A stretch of 64,000 nt of DNA from Vagococcus fluvialis (lineage in GTDB: Bacteria; Bacillota; Bacilli; Lactobacillales; Vagococcaceae): contig NZ_QPJV01000003.1 in the NCBI RefSeq assembly GCF_003337315.1, positions 1 to 64,000 on the forward strand, written 5' to 3'. The position numbers were made by a program, and so were the translations under genes. The notes beneath the pieces were generated by a model. The model was not told the DNA's origin. It was given only the letters and a program-made list of their open reading frames with translations, and ran no database searches. Positions 22,746 to 31,900 of the stretch are shown here, in pieces; position 1 is the first letter of the stretch, and every line of letters starts with the position of its first letter.

Positions 22746-22825
22746 GATAAATAGGTATTTATCGAATCTGAAAATGTTTCCTTGTATTTTTAATTAACAT
22801 TAAGAATAGAATGAAACATTTTTTT
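22746..22825 (+). other. Two hairpins upstream of ecfA1
   Basis: GATAAAT/ATTTATC (22746-22763) is a perfect 7-bp stem. AAAATGTTTC (22771-22780) can pair with GAAACATTTT (22813-22822), with a T-run at the end of the right arm. The second looks like a long-loop terminator or attenuator in the ecf leader. No riboswitch family was recognised. Confidence 0.4.
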
Positions 22826-22860
22826 AAAATAAACATAAAAAGGATAAGGAAGAGGCTTAC

Positions 22861-23703
22861 ATGAAGACTCCTTTAATAGAACTTAAAAATATAACGTTTA
22901 AATATCAAGGAGAAGACACCAAAAGTGCTTTAAATGATGTCTCTCTGAATATCTATCCTGGCGAATGGGTGGCTTTAATCGGTCATAATGGTTCAGGAAA
23001 ATCAACTTTAGCTAAAACAATTAATGGTTTAATTACGCCTAATGAAGGTGAGATTTTAGTTAAAGGCGAAAAAGTATCTGAGGACAATCTTTGGGATGTT
23101 CGTCGTATGATTGGAATGGTGTTTCAAAATCCAGATAATCAGTTTGTTGGTTCAACTGTTGAAGACGACGTGGCATTTGGTTTAGAAAATCAAGGCGTAC
23201 CTCGTGAAGACATGTTAACTCGTGTTAAAGATGCTTTAGAAACTGTTAGAATGGCAGATTTTTCTACAAAAGAACCTGCTAGACTTTCTGGTGGGCAAAA
23301 ACAGCGTGTGGCAATTGCTGGTGTGATTGCTTTAAGACCAGATGTGATTATTTTAGATGAAGCAACTTCTATGTTAGACCCTCAAGGTAGACAAGAAGTG
23401 ATTGAAACAATTCGTAAAATAAAAGATGATTCTAATTTAACAGTCATTTCAATTACTCATGATATTGATGAAGCGGCTCATGCAAATCGTGTTTTAGTTA
23501 TGCGTGAGGGAGAAATTATTCAAGAGGGATCACCTGCTGATATTTTCTCTCGTGGAGAAGAGTTAATTGAGCTTGGACTTGATGTACCTTTCCCTGAAAA
23601 ACTTAAAGCAGCTTTAGGTGAACGTGGTATTGAGGTACCTGAGAATTACTTAACAGAGGAAGGGATGGTTGATTGGTTATGGACATCAAGTTTGAACAAG
23701 TAG
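22861..23703 (+). CDS. ecfA1: ECF transporter ATPase EcfA1
   Basis: One of the two ATPases of the energy-coupling-factor module that powers many vitamin-specific S components. The 280 aa have Walker [10 protein letters not shown], signature LSGGQKQR and Walker [13 protein letters not shown]. No S-component gene is adjacent, so this is a group II (shared) module. Overlaps ecfA2. Confidence 0.95.
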   Translation: MKTPLIELKNITFKYQGEDTKSALNDVSLNIYPGEWVALIGHNGSGKSTLAKTINGLITPNEGEILVKGEKVSEDNLWDVRRMIGMVFQNPDNQFVGSTVEDDVAFGLENQGVPREDMLTRVKDALETVRMADFSTKEPARLSGGQKQRVAIAGVIALRPDVIILDEATSMLDPQGRQEVIETIRKIKDDSNLTVISITHDIDEAAHANRVLVMREGEIIQEGSPADIFSRGEELIELGLDVPFPEKLKAALGERGIEVPENYLTEEGMVDWLWTSSLNK

Positions 23704-24551
23704 ATTTTACCTACCAACCTCATAGTCCTTTTGAGCAACGAGTTCTTTTTGATATTAACTTAGAGATTCCGTCGAATAGCTATACGGCTATTGTAGGTCA
23801 TACTGGAAGTGGTAAATCAACTTTACTACAACATTTAAATGCTCTTTTAAAGCCAACAAAAGGTCAAGTAACAATTGGGGACCGTGTAATTACTCCTGAA
23901 ACTGATAATAAAAATTTAAAACCAATTCGTAAAAAAGTCGGAATTGTTTTCCAATTTCCAGAGTCTCAATTATTCGATGAAACTGTGGGACAAGATATTG
24001 CCTTTGGACCTAAAAACTTTGGCGTGTCTGATGAGGAAGCTGAAAAACTAGCTCGTGAAATGCTTGATTTAGTTGGCCTAGATGAAAGTTACATGGACCG
24101 TTCACCATTTGATTTATCAGGTGGACAAATGCGTCGTGTGGCAATTGCTGGGGTTTTAGCAATGGAGCCTGAAGTGGTTATCTTAGACGAGCCGACAGCT
24201 GGACTTGATCCAAGAGGTCGTAAAGATATTATGGAAATGTTTTACCGTCTTCATAAAGAAAAAGGCATTAATATTATCTTAGTGACTCACTTAATGGATG
24301 ATGTGGCGGAGTATGCTGATTATATGGTGGTTCTTGAAAAAGGAAAAATCCATAAAAAAGGTGCGCCACGTGAAATCTTTGAAGACGTTGAATGGCTGAA
24401 AGAAAAACAATTAGGCGTTCCTACAGCCACTGATTTTGCTTTTGAGCTGATGAAAAAAGGATATGAGTTCTCTCAATTACCATTAACTGCTGATGAGTTG
24501 GCAGATGAATTAACTGGTTCGTTGAAAGTAGGTGGCCAAAATGATGAATAA
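23679..24551 (+). CDS. ecfA2: ECF transporter ATPase EcfA2
   Basis: Second ECF ATPase: Walker [10 protein letters not shown], signature LSGGQMRR and Walker [13 protein letters not shown]. The start is uncertain between TTG at 23673 (8 nt after AGGAAGGG) and ATG at 23679 (290 aa, [10 protein letters not shown]). The ATG is preferred from family N-termini. It overlaps ecfA1 by 25 bp and ecfT by 11 bp. Confidence 0.93.
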   Translation: MDIKFEQVDFTYQPHSPFEQRVLFDINLEIPSNSYTAIVGHTGSGKSTLLQHLNALLKPTKGQVTIGDRVITPETDNKNLKPIRKKVGIVFQFPESQLFDETVGQDIAFGPKNFGVSDEEAEKLAREMLDLVGLDESYMDRSPFDLSGGQMRRVAIAGVLAMEPEVVILDEPTAGLDPRGRKDIMEMFYRLHKEKGINIILVTHLMDDVAEYADYMVVLEKGKIHKKGAPREIFEDVEWLKEKQLGVPTATDFAFELMKKGYEFSQLPLTADELADELTGSLKVGGQNDE

Positions 24552-25338
24552 ACTGATTTTAGGTCGCTACATTCCAGGAGATTCGATTATTCATAAATTA
24601 GATCCGCGTGCTAAATTAGTTGCCAGTTTCTATTTTATTGGGATTATTTTCTTATGTAATAACTTTTTAAGTTTTGGCGTGATGTTTGCTTTTACGATTT
24701 TTGCGATTTTAATGTCAAAAATTAGCTTACGTTTCTTTATTAATGGTGTTAAGCCACTGATTTGGTTAATTCTCTTTACCGTGTTACTGCAAGTCATGTT
24801 CTCACAAGGTGGAGAAGTTTACTTTAAGTGGTGGATCTTTAGTATTAGTGAATTTGGGATAAAAAACGGAGCCTTTATTTTTATTCGTTTCGTGTTAATT
24901 ATTTTTATGTCAACCTTACTAACGTTAACAACACCGCCATTGTCTTTATCTGATGCCATTGAGTATCTTTTAAGACCTTTAAAAGTTGTAAAATTTCCAG
25001 CACATGAAATTTCATTAATGTTATCAATTGCTTTACGATTTGTACCAACTTTAATGGATGAAACAGAAAAAATCATGAATGCTCAACGCGCTCGTGGTGT
25101 GGATTTTGGTGAAGGTAACTTAATGCAGAAAATGAAAGCAATTGTGCCATTATTAATTCCGCTATTTGTAAGTAGTTTTAACCGTGCGGAAGATTTAGCG
25201 ATTGCTATGGAAGCAAGAGGTTATCAAGGTGGAGACGGTCGAACAAAATACCGCGTTCTACATTGGGAATTCCCAGATACACTTGTGGTCATTGCATTTG
25301 GCTTATTGACAGCTTTATTAGTATTTGTTAGAAATTAA
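24541..25338 (+). CDS. ecfT: ECF transporter transmembrane subunit EcfT
   Basis: Membrane scaffold coupling the ATPases to S components. 265 aa from ATG 24541. The two Ala-Arg-Gly coupling motifs are present: [10 protein letters not shown] and [10 protein letters not shown]. Several membrane helices lie upstream of them. A GTG at 24532 in the RBS region is less likely to be the start. Confidence 0.93.
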   Translation: MMNKLILGRYIPGDSIIHKLDPRAKLVASFYFIGIIFLCNNFLSFGVMFAFTIFAILMSKISLRFFINGVKPLIWLILFTVLLQVMFSQGGEVYFKWWIFSISEFGIKNGAFIFIRFVLIIFMSTLLTLTTPPLSLSDAIEYLLRPLKVVKFPAHEISLMLSIALRFVPTLMDETEKIMNAQRARGVDFGEGNLMQKMKAIVPLLIPLFVSSFNRAEDLAIAMEARGYQGGDGRTKYRVLHWEFPDTLVVIAFGLLTALLVFVRN

Positions 25339-25344
25339 ACTCAT

Positions 25345-25380
25345 GGCCTGTGACTTAACTTTGTCATAGGTCTTTATTTA
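25345..25380 (+). terminator. Weak terminator after ecfT
   Basis: GGCCTGTGAC and GTCATAGGTC form a 10-bp stem (two G-U pairs) followed by TTTATTTA. truA starts only 23 bp later, so read-through is likely. Confidence 0.5.
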
Positions 25381-25402
25381 TTTTATAGAAAGAAGGGAAA
25401 TT

Positions 25403-26149
25403 ATGCCACGTTACAAGGCAGTGATTGCTTATGATGGGACTAATTATGCAGGATTTCAAGTGCAACAAAATGCCCATACAGTTCAAGCTGAAATTGAAAA
25501 TACACTGAGACGTTTTAATAAAGGAAAATCAATTACGATTCACCCGTCTGGTCGCACAGATTCAGGTGTTCATGCTAAGGGTCAGGTAATTCATTTTGAT
25601 TATCCCGACGTGCGTGATAGTGAGAAATTTCGTTTTGCATTAGACACACAAACTCCAGATGATATTAGTTTTATTTCAGTGGAGCAAGTTCACGAAGATT
25701 TTCATGCTAGATATTTGGCTAAGGAAAAAGTTTATCATTATTATGTGGACTTAGGACAAACAAGAGACCCTTTTAAACGCTTATATTCGGCTCACTATCG
25801 CTATGAACTCGATTTAGATAGAATTAGGCAAGCAGCTAAGTATATTGAAGGAGAGCATGATTTTAGCGTTTTTTGTGCAACAGGTAGTGCAGTGGAAGAT
25901 AAAACCCGTCATGTCTATGAAGTGAACTTAGTTGAGCTTAGTGACACAGAGTTAAGATTTGAGTTTCGTGGCAATGGTTTTTTATACAAAATGGTGCGAA
26001 TGTTAGTGGGAACACTTCTTAAAATTGGGAATGGTCAACTACCAGTAGATGCTATAAAAATTGCCTTAGAAAACCAAGATAAAAAAATGACTGGACCAAC
26101 AGCTCATCCTGAAGGGCTTTTCTTAATGAAAGTCGACTATGAAAGTTAA
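25403..26149 (+). CDS. truA: tRNA pseudouridine(38-40) synthase
   Basis: Isomerises uridines 38-40 in the tRNA anticodon arm. The 248-aa protein has the catalytic aspartate D53 in GRTDSGVHA. RBS AAGAAGGG. The ecfA1-ecfA2-ecfT-truA-rplM order is widely conserved in Firmicutes. Confidence 0.95.
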   Translation: MPRYKAVIAYDGTNYAGFQVQQNAHTVQAEIENTLRRFNKGKSITIHPSGRTDSGVHAKGQVIHFDYPDVRDSEKFRFALDTQTPDDISFISVEQVHEDFHARYLAKEKVYHYYVDLGQTRDPFKRLYSAHYRYELDLDRIRQAAKYIEGEHDFSVFCATGSAVEDKTRHVYEVNLVELSDTELRFEFRGNGFLYKMVRMLVGTLLKIGNGQLPVDAIKIALENQDKKMTGPTAHPEGLFLMKVDYES

Positions 26150-26178
26150 AAAAATATTCAAAATGCTATCGAATTTTA

Positions 26179-26207
26179 TTGACATATCAAGGGATTCGCG
26201 ATAATAT
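26179..26207 (+). promoter_or_regulatory. rplM-rpsI promoter
   Basis: Consensus TTGACA (26179-26184), a 17-bp spacer, and TAATAT (26202-26207). It starts the transcript carrying the L13 leader. Confidence 0.85.
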
Positions 26208-26210
26208 GTT

Positions 26211-26270
26211 AGATGGTATTGTTTGACCACAACATGGTGAGCCCCGGAAACTTATTATGTAATGCCAAAC
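26211..26270 (+). ncRNA. L13 ribosomal protein leader
   Basis: GGTATT (26215-26220) pairs with AATGCC (26261-26266), enclosing GTTTGACCACAACATGGTG and CCCGGAAAC. The arrangement, size and position before rplM agree with the L13 leader known in Bacillales and Lactobacillales, thought to bind L13 for feedback. Identified by eye from structure and context. Confidence 0.75.
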
Positions 26271-26300
26271 ATCAAGAACATAAATTGGAGGAAAGAAACC

Positions 26301-26744
26301 ATGCGTACAACATATATGGCCAAAGCTGGCGAAATCGATCGTAAATGGTTTGTAGTAGACGCAACAGATGTTCCTTTAGGTCGTCTATCTACAGTAGTAG
26401 CATCTATTTTACGTGGAAAAAATAAACCAACATTCACACCTCATGTGGATACTGGTGATTACGTAATCGTAATTAACGCTGATAAAGTTAAATTAACAGG
26501 AAACAAAGAAAGTGACAAAGTATACTACCGTCATAGCCAACACCCAGGTGGAATTAAATCTATCACTGCTGGTGAATTACGTGACAAAAACTCACGTCGT
26601 TTAGTTGAGAACTCAATTAAAGGTATGTTACCAAAAAATAGTTTAGGACGCTCAACAGCTAAAAAACTATTTGTATACGGTGAAGCTGAACACAAACATG
26701 CAGCACAACAACCAGAAGTATTAGATATCACTAACTTAATTTAA
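26301..26744 (+). CDS. rplM: 50S ribosomal protein L13
   Basis: The ATG after TTGGAGGAAAG gives 147 aa beginning [16 protein letters not shown]. The in-frame ATG at 26262 lies inside the leader stem and is rejected. Key block [10 protein letters not shown] is intact. Partner of rpsI. Confidence 0.96.
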   Translation: MRTTYMAKAGEIDRKWFVVDATDVPLGRLSTVVASILRGKNKPTFTPHVDTGDYVIVINADKVKLTGNKESDKVYYRHSQHPGGIKSITAGELRDKNSRRLVENSIKGMLPKNSLGRSTAKKLFVYGEAEHKHAAQQPEVLDITNLI

Positions 26745-26757
26745 GGAGGGAATTTCA

Positions 26758-27150
26758 TTGGCTAAAGTACAATATTTAGGCACAGGCCGTCGTAAAAAAT
26801 CTGTAGCTCGCGTACGCTTAGTACCAGGTACAGGAAAAATCGTTATGAACAACAAAGACATTGAAGAATATATTCCACATGCTGATTTACGTGAAGTAAT
26901 CATGCAACCACTAGTATTAACAGAAACTAAAGGCGCATATGACGTATTAGTTAACGTTAACGGTGGAGGATACGCAGGACAAGCTGGGGCAACTCGCCAC
27001 GGTATCTCTCGCGCTCTTTTACAAGTAGATCCAGATTTCCGTCCAGCTCTTAAACGTGCAGGATTGTTAACTCGTGACGCTCGTATGGTTGAACGTAAAA
27101 AACCAGGTCTTAAAAAAGCTCGTAAAGCTAGTCAGTTTTCAAAACGTTAA
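26758..27150 (+). CDS. rpsI: 30S ribosomal protein S9
   Basis: 130 aa starting at TTG (read as Met; [13 protein letters not shown]) after AAGGAGGG. The invariant C-terminus SQFSKR, which contacts P-site tRNA, is present. The last part of the gene is repeated at 33705-33756, so its 3' end appears to be an integration site; the S9 sequence itself is kept intact. Confidence 0.97.
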   Translation: MAKVQYLGTGRRKKSVARVRLVPGTGKIVMNNKDIEEYIPHADLREVIMQPLVLTETKGAYDVLVNVNGGGYAGQAGATRHGISRALLQVDPDFRPALKRAGLLTRDARMVERKKPGLKKARKASQFSKR

Positions 27151-27152
27151 TT
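27101..27152 (+). repeat. Direct repeat, left copy (attL-like, rpsI 3' end)
   Basis: The last 50 bases of rpsI plus two more. The right copy at 33705-33756 matches at 50 of 52 positions, in the same orientation. The mismatches are G/A at 27106 and T/C near the QFS codons. Such gene-end duplications are typical footprints of tyrosine-recombinase integration. Confidence 0.85.
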
Positions 27153-27171
27153 CGTTTTTATACAGAATTTC

Positions 27172-27204
27172 AAGGCATCTTCCATTTGGAGGGTGTCTTT
27201 TTTT
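27172..27204 (+). terminator. Terminator of rplM-rpsI
   Basis: AAGGCATCTTCC, loop ATTT, GGAGGGTGTCTTTTTTT, with several G-U pairs. A closely related hairpin follows the duplicated rpsI end at 33840-33874, which supports duplication of the gene end together with its terminator. Confidence 0.8.
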
Positions 27205-27227
27205 ATATCCAAAATTTGATTGTTCGC

Positions 27228-27256
27228 TTGAAAAGAGAACGTACGTTCTGTATAGT
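27228..27256 (+). promoter_or_regulatory. Promoter with LexA-like (SOS) box in the spacer
   Basis: TTGAAA (27228-27233), 17 bp, TATAGT (27251-27256). The spacer contains the perfect 14-bp palindrome AGAACGTACGTTCT (27236-27249). Its core GAAC-GTAC-GTTC fits the Gram-positive LexA consensus CGAACRNRYGTTYC at all 12 inner positions. A repressor bound there would block both promoter elements. Confidence 0.7.
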
Positions 27257-27281
27257 TAGAACTAATGAGAGGAGTATTATG

Positions 27282-28025
27282 ATGAAAATATTAAATAATG
27301 ATTATGAATTAGACTATAGCTATATGGAAGTTACTACGAGAATATCCCCTTATGTTCAAGAACTGGGAGATCCTATTTTTTATTTTGATGCTAGATTTTA
27401 TATACAGGAAAAAATTGTAAACGAAGATGGGGAGTTAATTAATCTGGAAGATGTTTTAGCTATAATAATTACTGGGCATACAGGTGACTTTAATTCAGAT
27501 TATACCTATAGTGTAGATGCCATTTCGGACCGTGCGATTGAAAGTTATGTTTTTTTGAAAGCTTTGTATGAAGATATGTATGACTCTAAAATTCATGATG
27601 AAGTAATTATTAAGACAGGCCAAGGTATGAATAGATGGGTAACATTAGAACAAGTTTATTTAGGAGAAAGCTTTAGCGGATCTAGTGAAGTTATTCAAGT
27701 AGATTTATTCGAGTGTGCTTTGATTGAATTTAAGAAAAGATGGAATCAACTTTTTCATGACGATGTGAATCTTGTAGGTTTTTCTGAAGATTTGTATGTG
27801 TCTGACGATGAAATAGCACAGAAAAAAATTAAATTAGCTTATAAAAATGTAGGTTTCATTTCAACTTTAAAGAATCAAAAGGTAATCAAAGATAATATTT
27901 ATAATCAAAGCCAAAATATAAGATTAAAAGATATTTTTGAATTAGATGTAAATAATCAGCTATTTAATAAAAATATAAAAGATCCTAGTAGAGGTTACTA
28001 TTTTTCCTTAATTTATAATGATTAG
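27282..28025 (+). CDS. Unknown cytoplasmic protein, predicted SOS-controlled
   Basis: Not recognised. The 247-aa protein (MKILNNDYEL) is acidic, with no membrane helix, signal peptide or cysteine motif that I can see. Aromatic- and aspartate-rich segments are spread through it. The start is ATG 27282, 7 nt after GAGAGGAG; ATG 27279 is possible. It is the first gene of the rpsI-bracketed island and has a LexA-like box in its promoter. No terminator is evident just after it. Confidence 0.75.
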   Translation: MKILNNDYELDYSYMEVTTRISPYVQELGDPIFYFDARFYIQEKIVNEDGELINLEDVLAIIITGHTGDFNSDYTYSVDAISDRAIESYVFLKALYEDMYDSKIHDEVIIKTGQGMNRWVTLEQVYLGESFSGSSEVIQVDLFECALIEFKKRWNQLFHDDVNLVGFSEDLYVSDDEIAQKKIKLAYKNVGFISTLKNQKVIKDNIYNQSQNIRLKDIFELDVNNQLFNKNIKDPSRGYYFSLIYND

Positions 28026-28135
28026 TATTCTTGTTACGTTCTTTTAGATTGATTGTAGTATTAAGTAGACCACCCAAAATAAATTAAAAATACCATGTTA
28101 AAAATTCCTTTATCTTTGAAATTTTTATCTTAAGC

Positions 28136-28229
28136 TCAAAATTTAGCATCTGTACAAGCAACAGAAAGAAGTGCTAGGGTTACGGCTATATCTTCGACAA
28201 TATCAGCATTTAACACATCGAAAAAATAA
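28136..28229 (+). pseudogene. Possible gene remnant in a 291-bp gap
   Basis: The 28026-28316 gap has no intact gene. One frame ending at the TAA at 28227 reads AQNLASVQATERSARVTAIS and on to NTSKK, which looks protein-like and less AT-rich than its surroundings. It has no start codon with an RBS. It may be the tail of a deleted gene; I cannot name the family. Confidence 0.3.
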
Positions 28230-28316
28230 GCTAAATATAAACACTGGAAAAACTATATTAGTTTTAACTCAGTCTTTTATATATTTATTTATAGAAAATT
28301 AAGGAGTGTAGGGATT

Positions 28317-28813
28317 ATGAAAAAAGTAAAAGTAAGTGTTTTGTTAGCCATTGTTAGTTTGATAGTTCTATCAGGTTGTGGAAAGAAAGATTTATCAGGA
28401 GTTTACTATTATGAGCAGACTAAACCCATGACAACATCAAAAAACTCTAGTGAAGATGTACAAGTATATAAGTTGGAAATAGTTTCATCTAGTGATGATA
28501 AGAAAAATATAAAGTAGCAGAATCAGCACAATATAATCCTCCTGCAAGTGAAGGGATACTAGAAATTGTTGATAAAAATTATCTGAATATGAAAATGTCT
28601 AAAAATTCCAATGAATTAAATCCTAGTGATATACTTGATGGAATTGATATTAGCGAACTAGAAAAAGAGAAATTTTCTTTTAAAAAAGGTGTTATTGAAA
28701 TAGGAGAAGTAAAATTCTATGGAGGTAGTACAAAAGAAGGTAAGAAGTATGAGAAAGTTTGGGCAGGTAGTTCGACGTGGAGAGAAGAATTTAGAAAACA
28801 AAGTGGTAAATAA
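28317..28813 (+). pseudogene. Lipoprotein gene broken by one frameshift
   Basis: The first frame (66 aa) starts MKKVKVSVLL with a signal peptide and lipobox LSGC (C21), then stops at 28515. The next frame continues from about 28502 with protein-like sequence (EKYKVAESAQYNPPASEG) to 28813. One missing base near 28500-28506, in an A-rich tract, separates them. The repaired product would be about 165 aa and membrane-anchored. Function unknown. A sequencing error cannot be excluded. Confidence 0.65.
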
Positions 28814-28828
28814 TATGAATTTAAAAGT

Positions 28829-28860
28829 AAACTTGTAAAAAAACAAGTTTATTTTTTTTA
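28829..28860 (+). terminator. Terminator after the broken lipoprotein gene
   Basis: AAACTTG, an A-rich loop, CAAGTTT, then ATTTTTTTT. It separates this locus from the following nuclease-NTPase gene. Confidence 0.75.
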
Positions 28861-28913
28861 TAAGAATTTTGTGAATGAGCTTTCAATAATATAAATTATT
28901 GTATTTAAAGAGA

Positions 28914-28922
28914 TGGTATACT
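28914..28922 (+). promoter_or_regulatory. Possible extended -10 promoter of the STAND gene
   Basis: TGGTATACT is an extended -10 element 62 bp upstream of the ATG. No good -35 hexamer is seen. Weak evidence, but the terminator at 28829-28860 implies a promoter in this gap. Confidence 0.4.
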
Positions 28923-28983
28923 GAATTAGACAAATCAGTTAAAAGTTTTATATAAACAATAATTAATTATGAGGTGACTAATT

Positions 28984-31900
28984 ATGCCATATGAAAAAGG
29001 TGGACGAGCAGATAAGAATGGAAATAGATTTGAAACAAGATGGGCGGTGTTTCAAATATTACAAGTTTTAGAGGAAAATATAAAGAGTATAACATTGGAA
29101 GCGTTGGGAGAAGACGAAAAAGGTATAGATATATGGGTAGGTATGAATGATGGAAAAAAAGAAGGGCAACAGTGTAAGGGGAGAAATGCGAGCCAAGAAT
29201 ATTGGGATTATAGCAGCATAAAAGAAAAAGGAATTTTTGAAACTTGGAAATATCACTTAGATAGAGACCTAACCAACACGGTGTCTTTAGTTTCACCTTT
29301 AGCATTTACTTTTTTGGAAGATCTAACTGAAAGAGCAAGAACTAGCAGTGGTATTCCCTCTGAATTTTATAAAGAACAAATACTGGGTTCTAGTAAAAAA
29401 TTTATTAATTTCTTTGATAATTTTTGTATAGCAATGGCTATAAATAAAGAGGAAGATTCAGATATGATGAAATGTATTTCTTATTTGCAAAGAATTTTCT
29501 ATCATCAAGTTCCAGATTCAAATTTAAAAGACTTGATTTTAGGAAAAATAAGCTATCTACTAGTTGGAGATGGAGAAAGAATATATTCTACTCTTGTATC
29601 GTGGATAGTCGAGGGAGAGATGCTAGGGCAAAGTATTGATATTTCAGCTGTATATAGTTTTTTAGAAGAAAGAGAGATAGAATTAAGAGATTTAGTGTCT
29701 GATGTAAGAATACAACCTAGAATAAATCAACTAAATAGAGAATATAAAGAATCTTTTACTAAAATTGATGGACAGCTAATTGATAGAAATGAATTCGCAA
29801 TATGCAGAAAAATGATTGATAATGAAGAATCAATTATAATACATGGTAAAGCAGGAAGAGGAAAAAGTGGATGTACCGTTGATATTATAGAGCATTGTGA
29901 AGAAAATGTTATACCCTATCTTGCAGTTAAATTGGATAGACATGTTCCAAAAAGAAATGCAGATATATGGGGACAAGAATTAGGTTTAGCAGCATCAATA
30001 GCATATTGTATAGACAGTATATCGAAGGATAAGCAAGCTGTTCTTATTCTAGATCAATTAGATGCTTTACGTTGGACTCAATCTCATTCTCACGAAGCGC
30101 TGTCAGTATGTCAACAAATTATAGACCAAGTAAACCAACTAAATTATGAGAGAGAAAAAAATATATCAATTGTTTTTGTATGTAGATCTTATGACTTAGA
30201 AAATGATAATAATATAAGTAATCTATTTAAAGAAAATATAGATAAAAATATTTCAAGAAAATGGAATAAAGTTCAAATTAACGAATTAAATGATGAAGTA
30301 ATATTTAATATAATTGGTGATAGATTTAACAGTTTAACAAGTAAATTAAAAGAAGTATTGAGAATACCGAGTAATTTATATATCTGGAAACAGTTAGATC
30401 CCAAAAAAAATTATGCAGAGTGTACGTCAACTAGTCATTTAGTTGAAGAGTGGTGGAAACAGCTATCTAAAAAATGTATTAAATTAGGTTTGAATGAAAT
30501 TGAATTGAATAGTGTGAAAAATAGAATTGTAGATTGGTTAGAAAAAAGAGGGAGAATATATTTTCCAATAAACGTGTTAGATATAGGTGAGTCGTACATA
30601 AATTTTTTATCATCGAATTCTTTTTTAGTTATTCAAGATAATAAAGCTTTTTTTGCGCATCAGTCAATATTAGACTACTTTCTAGCTAATAATTTAATGA
30701 GAAAATATTACGAAGATGAAGATATTATAGAAATAATAGGAGATAAGGATAATCAGACACCAAGTAAAAGATATCAAGTACAAATGTTTTTAGAAATGTT
30801 ATTGGAGCAGGATAGCAATGATTTTTTAATTATTGGACAAAAATTGTTTGAATCTGATCAAATAAGATATTTTGTCAAGTTTATTTTTCTAGAAATATTG
30901 AATCAAATAGATTTATTAGATGAAAACATAAAAAAATTTATACTAGATAAGTGCGAGGATAAACGATATGAAGTTTATTTAATAAATAATGTCTATTTTG
31001 GTAAGCCTCAATATGTAAGGTTATTAAGGAAAGAAGGGATTTTTACTGAGTGGTTAAAAGAATCTGAAAAGAAACAGATTACTTTTAAACTAATGGGAAG
31101 CATTTCTCCTAATTATGATAAAGAAGATGTGCTTTTTATGTTAAATTATTCCTTTAAATCAGAAGAAGATGATAATCTGATTATCAATTGTTTACCTTAT
31201 GATATAAATGAAGATACAGATGAGCTATTTGAATTGCGAATGATGTTTTATGGAAAGTATCCCGAAAAGGCAGACGGGTATCTTAATATAAAAAATATGA
31301 TAAAGTCTGGTGAAATGAGAATTATAAGATTACTTGCTTTGTTACTTGAAAATAATAAGAATAAACACGGGAAATCTATTTATCGTTTTGAGGAAGAGTT
31401 TTTAGAAATTGACAAAGAAATATTTATAAATAATGGAGTAGAGATTCTTAACTTATTGATTCCGTATATACCGAAAGAAATTGAGAAAATGTATTCTTTT
31501 TCTGAATGGTCAGAGAAATATACATATAATAATGGATTGGAACGAGCGTGCATTAATATATTAAAAAAAGCTAATTTTAATATCATTATGTCTAATCCAG
31601 ACTTGTTTCTGGAATACTATAAAGAATATATGGGAGAAGGTTTTTATCTATTTAATGAACTTATACTAGATGCTATGTACTATCTTCCAAAATCCTACAG
31701 TGATTTAGTAATAGAATATTTAATGCAAGATTTTGATAAAAATCTATTTGTGATAACTGATGGTAGCAACAGCGAGTTGACTTTAGCTAAAAAGGTATTA
31801 GGCAAACATACTATGTATTGTAGTTTAAACATTTTTAGAAAATTAGAAAACAACATCATAAAGTATATCGATCCGTATGCAATAGACTGGTATAAAAGAA

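Noticed and set aside
28982-29305. Minus-strand hydrophobic ORFs over the start of the STAND gene
   Set aside because: They mirror the AT-rich coding strand of the 1515-aa gene; no RBS and no promoter.
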